Below are positions 1 through 6,110 of a stretch of 8,406 nt of DNA, piece by piece. Positions within the stretch are counted from its first letter, which is position 1, and each line of letters opens with the position of its first letter. The stretch is taken from assembly GCA_903927855.1 (NCBI GenBank), contig CAIYOL010000084.1, positions 1 through 8,406 of the forward strand, in the 5' to 3' direction. The translations under genes were made by a program, and so were the position numbers. This DNA comes from an uncultured Planctomycetota bacterium (lineage in GTDB: Bacteria; Planctomycetota; Phycisphaerae; Sedimentisphaerales; Anaerobacaceae). The notes below the pieces were generated by a model. It worked only from the letters and a program-made list of their open reading frames with translations. It was not told the DNA's origin and ran no database searches.

Positions 1-636
1 CGGCCGGGGGCATATACGGCGATATTTGTCATTAAGCCGGATAAGGGTATGAGTAAGGAACCTGTGGGGGTAATAGTTTATACGATGCCGAGCGCGGGGG
101 CGGAGATGCGGAACGTCGCAACGGGCAATGCATTTTCCGGCTTTGATAATCGAACGCGACTGGGGCTTATCAATAAGAACATTCGCTGTATCAGCAGGGT
201 GATAATCGAGCCGAGGTTTCGCGGGCTGGGACTGGCGAGTCGATTGGTGCGAGAGACGATGCCGGAGATGGATATACCCATAGTCGAGGCGATGGCGGTG
301 ATGGGAATGGTCAATCCATTTTTTGAAAAAGCAGGGATGAAGGCGTTTGCGGCGAAGATGCCGGTGCGATGCGTTAAGCTTATCGAGGCGTTCAGCGCAG
401 CGGGGATTGAAGAAGGGGAACTGATAGACGCTGAATGGGTGCAACGGAAGGTTGAACAATTGGGGCGGCGGGAAGGTGAATTGATAGAGCGTCAAATCAG
501 AGATTTTCTGCAAAGCTACGGGGAGAGGCGGTATGAGGAAACCAGCTTGAAACAGATAAGATTTGTGCTGAGCAAGCTGACATACAGGCCGGTTTATTAT
601 ATCTGGTTCAATGAGAAGGTGGGGTTTAAGGTATGA
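1..636 (+). CDS. GNAT-family acetyltransferase, 5' end outside window
   Basis: Probable acetyl-CoA-dependent N-acyltransferase of the type found in phage packaging regions. The first ATG is at 49, but the frame is open back to base 1 and encodes 16 residues (including AIFVIKPDKG) that form a natural beta strand before GVIVYTMP. The real start is therefore probably left of the window. Counting from base 1, the acetyl-CoA pyrophosphate-binding loop RFRGLGLA is at residues 72-79, preceded by the strand ISRVIIEP. The segment MVNPFFEKAGM at about 103-113 resembles the C-terminal GNAT motif. A charged, probably helical tail of about 100 residues follows. From memory, this sequence style matches acetyltransferase domains fused to an ABC-type ATPase (COG2401-like), so the missing N-terminus could hold an ATPase. 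The stop overlaps the next start (ATGA), suggesting translational coupling. The substrate is unknown. Confidence 0.75.
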   Translation, partial: RPGAYTAIFVIKPDKGMSKEPVGVIVYTMPSAGAEMRNVATGNAFSGFDNRTRLGLINKNIRCISRVIIEPRFRGLGLASRLVRETMPEMDIPIVEAMAVMGMVNPFFEKAGMKAFAAKMPVRCVKLIEAFSAAGIEEGELIDAEWVQRKVEQLGRREGELIERQIRDFLQSYGERRYEETSLKQIRFVLSKLTYRPVYYIWFNEKVGFKV

Positions 637-1268
637 CAAATTCAGTTCGGTCGATAGCGATAGATAAACTTATTGCGCATCCTGACAATCCGAACAGGAT
701 GAGTACGGCAACTTTCGGCAAGCTGGTGCGCAACATAGAGCGGACGGGCAGATACGAGCCGATAGTGGTGAGGCCACATCCGCTGAGAAGAAACCATTTC
801 CAGATAATCAACGGCCATCACCGCTGCCAGGCCTTAGCGAAGCTTGGGTATAAAGCGGCTGACTGCGTGGTGTGGGACATCGATGACGAGGAGGCGGACA
901 TTCTGCTGGCGACCCTCAACCGTCTGTGCGGGTCGGACGAACTAGGCAGGAAACTTAACCTGCTGAAGCGGCTGAACAAAAGTATGGAATCGCGGGAGCT
1001 TGCGAGATTGGTGCCGCAGACGGCGAAGCAGATTGAGCGTCTTACGAATTTGAAGATGCCGAGCAGGCCGGCAGAGGTGAAGGGCTTTTTAAACCCGCTG
1101 GTGTTTTTTGTAAATGATGCGCAGCAGGAGACGATAGAGAAGGCACTATTATCAGCGGGAGAGCTGCGGAGCGAAAAGACAAGGGCCGCTAAGAGGGCGG
1201 CAGCACTGGCCAGTATAGCGGGGGAGTTTATCGAAAGATTACCGCAGAGCACGCGGAGAAATAATTAA
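633..1268 (+). CDS. ParB/sulfiredoxin-fold nuclease-like protein of a phage module
   Basis: A 211-residue protein with an N-terminal ParB/Srx-like domain. Residues 7-22 (SIAIDKLIAHPDNPNR) form the opening strand and the HPDNPNR box. EPIVVRP is at 42-48, and the signature NGHHRCQALAKLG at 60-72 corresponds to the G-x-x-R box that contacts nucleotide in ParB CTPases. A helical region around 117-140 (SMESRELARLVPQTAKQIER) could be a helix-turn-helix. The C-terminal part begins NPLVFFVNDAQQETIEKAL, a segment common in phage-borne ParB-like proteins beside terminase genes. The start is fixed by the 4-nt overlap with the acetyltransferase stop, so the two are probably co-translated. It is too short and too isolated (no parA) to be the chromosomal partition protein. 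A role in DNA recognition for packaging or in modification is inference only. Confidence 0.8.
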   Translation: MTNSVRSIAIDKLIAHPDNPNRMSTATFGKLVRNIERTGRYEPIVVRPHPLRRNHFQIINGHHRCQALAKLGYKAADCVVWDIDDEEADILLATLNRLCGSDELGRKLNLLKRLNKSMESRELARLVPQTAKQIERLTNLKMPSRPAEVKGFLNPLVFFVNDAQQETIEKALLSAGELRSEKTRAAKRAAALASIAGEFIERLPQSTRRNN

Positions 1269-1282
1269 ATACAAGAAAAAAA

Positions 1283-1310
1283 GTTACCGCTCCCTTACGG
1301 TCGCGGCTCT
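1283..1310. repeat. GC-rich imperfect hairpin, REP-like
   Basis: Between the ParB-like gene and terS lies ACCGCTCCCTTACGGTCGCG, continuing GGCTCT. CCGC (1287-1290) pairs with GCGG (1303-1306), and an inner CC/GG closes a TTAC tetraloop. There is no T-run, so it is not an obvious terminator. From memory, strings of this type (rich in CTCCCTTACGGTCGCGG) are dispersed in planctomycete and related genomes. I cannot check that here. The flanking GTTA (1283-1286) and TAAC (1317-1320) are complementary. Confidence 0.35.
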
Positions 1311-1375
1311 GTGGATTAACATTTCATAACCGGCGACGGCTAAACGAGAAAAAACATTCGGAGGCGTGAAGAATT

Positions 1376-1804
1376 ATGGCTAAACGAAAACAACTGAGCG
1401 ACAGGCAAACGGCTGTACTGGAAGATTTGTTTGACAGCGAGCTTGATGAGCAAGGGGTACTGGAGAAACACAGGGTGCGGCGCAGCACATATAACAAGTG
1501 GCTGACGGAAAAGCCATTCGCGGAGCAGTTCAGCCGATATGTAACCCGCGCCAGGCGGCGGAGCGAGCTTTTGCTGGCCAAATACTGCTCTCTGGCGGCG
1601 GCGAAATTAGTGGAGCTGACTACATCGAAAAAGGGGGAAACGGCGAGGAAGGCGTGTTTGGATATTATCAATCAGCCGAAGATTGCAACTGAGGCCGAAA
1701 GAAGTGAAAAGGACGGAAATAAAGAGGCCGCGCAACTTTCAGGCGCAACAGCCAGCAAAATATTAGCGGTCTTGGCAGAGGAGAAATCCACCGGAGGCGG
1801 ATAA
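1376..1804 (+). CDS. HTH protein, probable terminase small subunit
   Basis: A 142-residue basic, helical protein lying directly before the large terminase. Residues 8-44 (SDRQTAVLEDLFDSELDEQG then VLEKHRVRRSTYNKWL) look like a helix-turn-helix of the kind found in phBC6A51-type small terminases. In these phages, that subunit recognises the packaging site on viral DNA and recruits the large subunit. The middle (55-82) is arginine- and leucine-rich and could oligomerise. The C-terminus (TASKILAVLAEEK, 125-137) resembles the tail of many TerS-like proteins, which may contact TerL. The start is supported by GGAGG at 1360-1364, although the 11-nt spacing is longish. The call rests on position and HTH pattern, because small terminases are too divergent to assign firmly by eye. 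Another phage DNA-binding protein is possible. Confidence 0.65.
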   Translation: MAKRKQLSDRQTAVLEDLFDSELDEQGVLEKHRVRRSTYNKWLTEKPFAEQFSRYVTRARRRSELLLAKYCSLAAAKLVELTTSKKGETARKACLDIINQPKIATEAERSEKDGNKEAAQLSGATASKILAVLAEEKSTGGG

Positions 1805-1834
1805 AATTTCGAAGTGACACAGAAACAAAAAGAA

Positions 1835-1870
1835 GTCTGCGCAAAAGGGAGACGCGGACCGCTTTTTTTT
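1835..1870 (+). terminator. Intrinsic terminator after terS
   Basis: GTCTGCG (1835-1841) pairs with CGCGGAC (1853-1859), giving 7 bp with one G-T wobble and an 11-nt loop. It is followed by CGC and eight T (1863-1870). This is a plausible Rho-independent terminator 30 nt past the terS stop, and it would separate terS from terL transcription. Confidence 0.6.
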
Positions 1871-1899
1871 CGTTATTTTGTCTGGTCGGTCTCCCTTTT
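1843..1899. repeat. Perfect 11-bp inverted repeat overlapping the terminator
   Basis: AAAAGGGAGAC (1843-1853) is the exact reverse complement of GTCTCCCTTTT (1889-1899). An inner GACC/GGTC pair (1857-1860 with 1884-1887) could extend the stem. The left arm occupies the loop of the terminator hairpin. The two structures therefore either compete or form a pseudoknot. It may be a packaging site, a protein-binding site or an antiterminator. I do not recognise it as a known element. Confidence 0.6.
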
Positions 1900-2038
1900 A
1901 CGATTACGATCTTTTAAATTTATCATCTACTATCAACCTCTCGAAGCCAGATTCACTTTTGAAAGCTCTCTACTTAGAACATACGCCATATATCGAGAGA
2001 GGCAAAAAAAATATGCAAATAATTTCAATATTTTTTCG

Positions 2039-2047
2039 TGTTACAAT
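2039..2047 (+). promoter_or_regulatory. Candidate extended -10 promoter of terL
   Basis: TGTTACAAT fits the extended -10 form TGn-TATAAT with one mismatch, in an AT-rich stretch about 35 nt before the terL start. I see no good -35 box at 16-18 nt, as usual for extended -10 promoters. The upstream terminator makes a separate terL promoter sensible. Confidence 0.35.
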
Positions 2048-2060
2048 GGCAGTGCTGTAA

Positions 2061-2081
2061 CTCCTTTAAGGAGCGGGAATA
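2061..2081 (+). promoter_or_regulatory. terL ribosome binding site inside a small hairpin
   Basis: AAGGAG (2068-2073) lies 8 nt before the terL ATG and fixes that start. It is the right half of the palindrome CTCCTTTAAGGAG. In RNA, CTCCT (2061-2065) can pair with AGGAG (2069-2073) over a TTA loop, hiding the Shine-Dalgarno. This would lower translation unless it is opened. The pairing is visible in the sequence, whereas the regulation is inferred. Confidence 0.5.
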
Positions 2082-3617
2082 ATGGTAAAATCGATGTTAG
2101 GTAATTTAACAAATTTTCAGGCAACGGAGAGGGTGACAGAGGTTTATTCGGGTCTGCGGCGGATGGCGCCTGCGACACGAGGTGACATCAGAAATTACGT
2201 TAAGGTCTATTTAGGCGTTGATATTCCCGAAAGAAGAATCTGCGAGGGACATAACAGCCCGATGGAATATCTATGGCACAGCTATTTCACTGACCCTTCG
2301 ACTTGGTTCGACGATGCTCACCACAGGTCGCTCAGGGCAGGTTTTGCGGAGAAGCGAGCAGGAAACGGTGACGCTATAGTGTGGGCGAACCGCGGTGGCG
2401 GGAAGACTGAACTGGCAGCGATTGCGACTTTGCTGGACTGTATTTTTAAGCCGAGGTGCCAGGTGCGGATTCTAAGCGGGTCCGGCGAGCAGGCGGGAAG
2501 GATGTATGAATATTTGACCAGTTTTCTGCGGAATGGTTTTGAGGAATTTTTAGCAGGGCCTATCAGAAAGAGCAAATGCCGGTTTGCCAACGGCTCGGCG
2601 GTCGAGGTGCTGACGCAATCGCAAAGAAGCGTCCGGGGGCAGCATATTCAGAAACTTCGCTGCGATGAAGTTGAGCTTTTCGATGAGGAGGTATTTGCGG
2701 CGGCGAAGTTCACTACCCAAAGTACAGGGGGCTTGCTGGCAGCGATGGAGATGATAAGCACGATGCACCGGCCTTACGGGCTGATGCAAAAAATAGTTTC
2801 ATCGGCGGAGGAGCTTTGCACACCGGTTTTCAAATGGTGCCTGTGGGAGGTGATAGAGAAATGCACCGAGAGGAATTGCTCGCAATGTCCGCTATGGGTT
2901 GACTGTGAGGGCAAAGCCAAGAGGAGCGAGGGTTATCTGAAGATTGACGATTGTATAACTGCAATGCGCCGGGCCAGCAGGGCTGGGTGGGAGGCGGAAA
3001 TGCTGTGCAAAAGGCCAAGCAGGGAGAACGTGGTCTTTGATGAGTTCGAGCCGGGGGAACATATCCGGGGAGTCGATTATGACCCTAATCTGCCATTGTA
3101 CAGGACGATTGATTTTGGCTTTGTGAATCCTTTTGTGTGCCTGTGGGTGCAGGAGAAAGACGGGGTTGTGCTGGTGATAGACGAGTACGTTCGCAGCAGA
3201 GCGACAATAGACGTGCACGCCGAGGAGATAAAAAGCCGAACGCCTGCCGGCGAGGGGAGCGTGGCTGCGACATTCTGCGACCCGGCAGGGCTAAGCAGAA
3301 ACGATGTTACCGGCACAAGTGTGGTTCGAGAGCTGCGAACGCTGGGGATAGCGACGCGCTTTCGGCGAAGCGGAATTCTTGAGGGGATTGAGCTGATACG
3401 CCGCAGCCTGAAAGCCGGTGACGGCAAAAAGAGACTATTAATCTCGCCGAGGTGCCAACGGCTGATAGAGGCAATGGAGTGTTATCGTTACCCGGAGGGC
3501 AGCAGGGCGGGTGAGCTTCCGCTGAAGGACGGTTTGTACGACCATCCGATAGATGCGCTGCGGTATTTTTTCGTCAACTACAAGCACAGCGGCAAAACTA
3601 CGAGCAGGCGGTATTAA
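2082..3617 (+). CDS. terL: Phage terminase large subunit (ATPase-nuclease)
   Basis: A complete 511-residue packaging motor, which in phages or gene transfer agents pumps DNA into a prohead and cuts it. The ATPase half shows Walker A ANRGGGKT at 102-109, Walker B KLRCDEVE at 191-198 (D195, catalytic E196) and a coupling motif STM at 226-228. The C-terminal RNase H-like nuclease shows RTIDFGFVNP (D344), FCDPAGLSRND (D400) and YDHPIDALRYF (D491), which are the three expected acidic metal ligands. Between the domains, residues 261-275 hold four cysteines (C261, C266, C269, C275) suggestive of a zinc site. All key residues are intact and there is no frameshift, so it could be active. The start is set by AAGGAG at 8-nt spacing. 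No portal or capsid gene follows, although these normally come next. Confidence 0.93.
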   Translation: MVKSMLGNLTNFQATERVTEVYSGLRRMAPATRGDIRNYVKVYLGVDIPERRICEGHNSPMEYLWHSYFTDPSTWFDDAHHRSLRAGFAEKRAGNGDAIVWANRGGGKTELAAIATLLDCIFKPRCQVRILSGSGEQAGRMYEYLTSFLRNGFEEFLAGPIRKSKCRFANGSAVEVLTQSQRSVRGQHIQKLRCDEVELFDEEVFAAAKFTTQSTGGLLAAMEMISTMHRPYGLMQKIVSSAEELCTPVFKWCLWEVIEKCTERNCSQCPLWVDCEGKAKRSEGYLKIDDCITAMRRASRAGWEAEMLCKRPSRENVVFDEFEPGEHIRGVDYDPNLPLYRTIDFGFVNPFVCLWVQEKDGVVLVIDEYVRSRATIDVHAEEIKSRTPAGEGSVAATFCDPAGLSRNDVTGTSVVRELRTLGIATRFRRSGILEGIELIRRSLKAGDGKKRLLISPRCQRLIEAMECYRYPEGSRAGELPLKDGLYDHPIDALRYFFVNYKHSGKTTSRRY

Positions 3618-3625
3618 AGGGGAAA

Positions 3626-3667
3626 ATGCCGAGGAGGAGAAATTCACTAAATCCTACTTATGATTAG
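3626..3667 (+). pseudogene. 13-codon open frame after terL, possible gene-start remnant
   Basis: Starting 8 nt after the terL stop, ATG at 3626 opens MPRRRNSLNPTYD and stops at 3667. An AAAGGGG overlapping the terL stop (3616-3622) could serve as the ribosome binding site, although the spacing is tight. In phage gene order the portal gene starts here. This may be the first codons of the next gene left after a deletion, or simple chance. The evidence is too thin to choose. Confidence 0.2.
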
Positions 3668-3735
3668 GTGTTTCTTTGGAAATATTAAAACGCTGCGGGG
3701 TAAAGCCGATAAGGGCGGCAAACTGTGCGCATAAA

Positions 3736-3790
3736 AACAGGGCTGAGATGCGGAGGGAGAGGAAAAAGCGATATATTTCTCAGCCCTGTT
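3736..3790 (-). repeat. Structured hairpin element, copy 1 (terminator-like on minus strand)
   Basis: AACAGGGCTGAGA (3736-3748) and TCTCAGCCCTGTT (3778-3790) are perfect 13-bp reverse complements around a 29-nt loop. On the plus strand the loop contains the purine run CGGAGGGAGAGGAAAAAG. Read on the minus strand, the stem ends in a short T-run (A-run 3733-3737 on plus), as in an intrinsic terminator. The loop is longer than usual for one. It shares sequence and fold with 4129-4173. Confidence 0.7.
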
Positions 3791-4128
3791 AAATGCTAAC
3801 AAAATACTACATTAAAAACTTCTACGAATATATATCAATCCTGCTAAAAAATGTTCGTATTCGCCACAATTAATATCCGCAGAAGAAAGCTCCTATCACT
3901 AAATAGGATTCTATACAATTTGCTATTTAAAGTAAAGTAATTTTTCTGTTTACGGCCGATTATTTCGCATTGATGCCGCCGGATATTTTGTTAACCCGTT
4001 TATGTAAAGGCACTTACGATTTGATGAGAAATGTAAAAAAATAATACTATCCTGTATTATTTGCCGAGGAAATTTTCAAGGTTATCGATAAGTGCTCTTC
4101 GGAAGGTGGCTTGAGGTATAAAAAAAGT

Positions 4129-4173
4129 GGGCTGAGGTCGGAGGGAGGAAAAGAGGAGTTAAAACCCCAGCCC
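4129..4173 (-). repeat. Structured hairpin element, copy 2 and likely mcsB terminator
   Basis: GGGCTGAGG (4129-4137) pairs with CCCCAGCCC (4165-4173), with one A-C mismatch, and T4138-A4164 extends the stem. The plus-strand loop contains CGGAGGGAGGAAAAGAGG, closely matching copy 1. On the minus strand the hairpin is followed by AC and seven T (A-run 4120-4126 on plus). It is therefore a good candidate for the intrinsic terminator of the mcsA-mcsB transcript, about 220 nt past the mcsB stop. Confidence 0.7.
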
Positions 4174-4396
4174 GTAGTATAGTAATTATACTAAGATTAT
4201 TACGCCCTCAACAAGTAAAAAGTTCGGCTTCGAGGAAAAATTATTAAAATCACACCAGTGTTTGATTTCCCCAGAAATTTCCTCAACTCTCGGCGTAAAC
4301 CACACATAATTGAGCAGAAAGAGCCATTTCAACAGGTGCTTATGCTATCAGAAAATAAACCTGCCGGAATAGTTTAACGAAAGATATTGCCGTACG

Positions 4397-5545
4397 CTAT
4401 CCATTCAGTGCAGAGCGGATGATTTTGGCCCTGAGGATATCTCTGTGGGCGGCGTCGAGCGTTTTTCCGCAGTTTAATTGCAAATGTGCCGGCTGAGTGA
4501 GCATAAACAGCCGGTTTATTGTTGTAATGGAGAGCGCCGCCTGCGGTGAGCCGGTCAAACCCGCGGATTTTTCAGCATTACTGCCGGCGGCGATAAGACT
4601 ACAAAGCTTATTTATAGCAGGAGTCGAAACGCCCATACGTTCGTGCATATTGATGCCCATCCGCAAATGGCTCAGCAAAAATAACGCCTCCTGCGAGCTT
4701 ATCAAATGTGCGTTCCGCAACAGCGCCATTGCACGGGAGATTTTGTCGTCGAGGACGTCGGGCTCCTTTGAGAGCAGCTGGTTCCTCGCAGCATTTTCGT
4801 ATTCGACAATCTCGGGAATGATGACGTTTTCAAATTGTGCAACGACCTCGGCCTCCAAGACGCCAAGCGATACCTGATTTGAGAGCTGATAGAAATCGCC
4901 TGCCGCCTCAGTGCCTTCGCCGAACAGGCCTCGCACGGCCAGATTCGTATCTCTCGTGGCGTTTAAGAACTTTTCTATCTGGCCTGTCATCTTCAGCGCC
5001 GGCAGATGCAACATTACCGAAACCCTTGCAGCCGTGCCAAGATTGGTCGGACAGGCAGTCAGGTACCCGTAGCGAGGACTAAAGGCATAATCTATCCTTT
5101 GCTCTATCATATCGTCGATGCGGTTTATCTGCTCGGCACACTGGCTTAGCTGCAGCCCGCCTTTCAGCGTCTGAATTCGCAGATGGTCCTCTTCGTTAAT
5201 CATAGCGGTGAAAAATTCTCGCTGGGCGATAACTGCCCCACGGGGTCCTTTTCCGAAGGCGTGATGCCGGCTGATTAGATGCCTTTCCACCAGTAAGTGT
5301 CTATCAAGGACGGGGGTCTTGTCTACGGCGAGATAAAAGATTTTGTCGCCGAGGTCCAGCGACATCAGGATATCCCTTAACTTTTTGAGTATCTCGGCTT
5401 TTTCAGCAACAGAGCATCGGCTCAAGAATTTGTACCCTGCTATGTTCCTGGCCAAACGAACCCGCGAGGATATGACGATGTCGGCCAGCGGCCCTGAACC
5501 GTTAAACCATTCGTTTATGTCGCCGCTTATATCTGTCAGCTTCAT
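4397..5545 (-). CDS. mcsB: Protein arginine kinase McsB
   Basis: A 382-residue ATP:guanido phosphotransferase-family enzyme that phosphorylates arginines in proteins. In Gram-positive bacteria, phosphoarginine targets damaged or regulatory proteins to ClpC-ClpP. Visible signatures are SSRVRLARN (26-34, nucleotide-binding arginines), NEEDHLR (117-123, the acidic pair expected to deprotonate the substrate) and CPTNLGTAARVSVMLHLPAL (165-184) with the family cysteine C165. Near the C-terminus, RDILRA (368-373) matches the RDxxRA phosphoarginine-binding motif that separates McsB from creatine and arginine kinases. The length is near that of Bacillus McsB, with a slightly longer C-terminal region. 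The gene starts 22 nt after mcsA with no strong Shine-Dalgarno, so translation probably depends on mcsA. Neither ctsR nor clpC is adjacent, unlike in Bacillus. Confidence 0.93.
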   Translation of the reverse strand: MKLTDISGDINEWFNGSGPLADIVISSRVRLARNIAGYKFLSRCSVAEKAEILKKLRDILMSLDLGDKIFYLAVDKTPVLDRHLLVERHLISRHHAFGKGPRGAVIAQREFFTAMINEEDHLRIQTLKGGLQLSQCAEQINRIDDMIEQRIDYAFSPRYGYLTACPTNLGTAARVSVMLHLPALKMTGQIEKFLNATRDTNLAVRGLFGEGTEAAGDFYQLSNQVSLGVLEAEVVAQFENVIIPEIVEYENAARNQLLSKEPDVLDDKISRAMALLRNAHLISSQEALFLLSHLRMGINMHERMGVSTPAINKLCSLIAAGSNAEKSAGLTGSPQAALSITTINRLFMLTQPAHLQLNCGKTLDAAHRDILRAKIIRSALNG

Positions 5546-5567
5546 ATCTGTCTGCTTAAATGGTGAA

Positions 5568-6089
5568 TTACTGATTGCCGGTTGCCGATTTTTTTTCTTC
5601 CAGCTGGTTTATTTCGTCCCGCAGTTTGGCGGCTGTCTCGTAATCTTCGCTTTGCACCGCCGAATCCAGCTGTTGGCGGAGTGCCGCAAGTTTTATTTGC
5701 TTTTTTGTATCATTCGGCATTTTCGAGGGGACCTTGCCTCGGTGGACTGTTTTGCCGTCGTGGGCCTTTTCGATAAGCGGCAGCAACGATTTTTCAAAAA
5801 CCTCATAGTCGTATGGACAGCCCAGTACCGCTTCCTTGGTGAATTGCGACAACGTAAAGCCGCAGTGCGGGCACGAGGCCTCGTGCTCGGTATTGCCAAA
5901 CAGCTCGTCGTCCGATGGCTGGGTGGAAAGCAGGCCGCTGAGCAATTCATTTATAGAAAGCTGGCTCTTGACGGCTATGCCCTCTTCCTGCGCACATTGC
6001 TCGCAAAGATGCATCTCGCTGCGCACCCCGTCTGTTATCTCTGTCAAATGAATGGTTGCTTCTTTTTTCTGGCAAACCTGACATTGCAT
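5568..6089 (-). CDS. mcsA: McsA-like zinc-finger/UVR protein, McsB activator
   Basis: A 173-residue protein that in Bacillus binds and activates the arginine kinase McsB. The N-terminal zinc region has CxxC pairs at C3/C6, C29/C32 and C73/C76. The fourth site is GCPYDYEVF (90-98), where C91 is kept but the second cysteine is replaced by D94. Residues 126-170 are strongly charged and probably coiled coil, ending in a UVR motif (DYETAAKLRDEINQLEEKK, 149-167). That motif is the UvrB/UvrC-type interaction segment typical of McsA and ClpC partners. AAAGGG lies 9 nt before the ATG and supports this start. An extended -10 promoter lies just upstream, and mcsB follows 22 nt downstream, so the pair is an operon. 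It is not nucleotide excision machinery despite the UVR motif. Confidence 0.88.
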   Translation of the reverse strand: MQCQVCQKKEATIHLTEITDGVRSEMHLCEQCAQEEGIAVKSQLSINELLSGLLSTQPSDDELFGNTEHEASCPHCGFTLSQFTKEAVLGCPYDYEVFEKSLLPLIEKAHDGKTVHRGKVPSKMPNDTKKQIKLAALRQQLDSAVQSEDYETAAKLRDEINQLEEKKSATGNQ

Positions 6090-6110
6090 AGCAATAAACC
6101 CTTTCCGGCT

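Larger units (their letters stand above)
3668..4396. other. AT-rich intergenic region with several inverted repeats
   Basis: About 730 bp between the convergent packaging and chromosomal genes. I find no credible reading frame on either strand, and no tRNA or CRISPR. It holds the two related hairpins at 3736-3790 and 4129-4173. It also holds AT-rich inverted repeats: TCCTAT/ATAGGA (3891-3896 with 3903-3908), AAATAATAC/GTATTATTT (4039-4047 with 4054-4062) and TAGTATA/TATACTA (4175-4181 with 4187-4193). The base composition is clearly more AT-rich than the genes on either side. It could be a small-RNA locus, a former integration junction or decayed phage DNA. Confidence 0.6.

Noticed and set aside
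1814..2104. Plus-strand 96-codon open frame in the terS-terL gap
   Set aside because: It runs through the terminator, has no ribosome binding site and overlaps the terL start. Its composition looks like translated non-coding AT-rich DNA.
3702..3715. Near match of AAAGCCGATAAGGG to AAGCCGGATAAGGG at 34-47, as possible flanking repeats of the module
   Set aside because: The match is short and has an indel. The left copy lies inside the acetyltransferase coding frame, so chance similarity is more likely than attachment sites.
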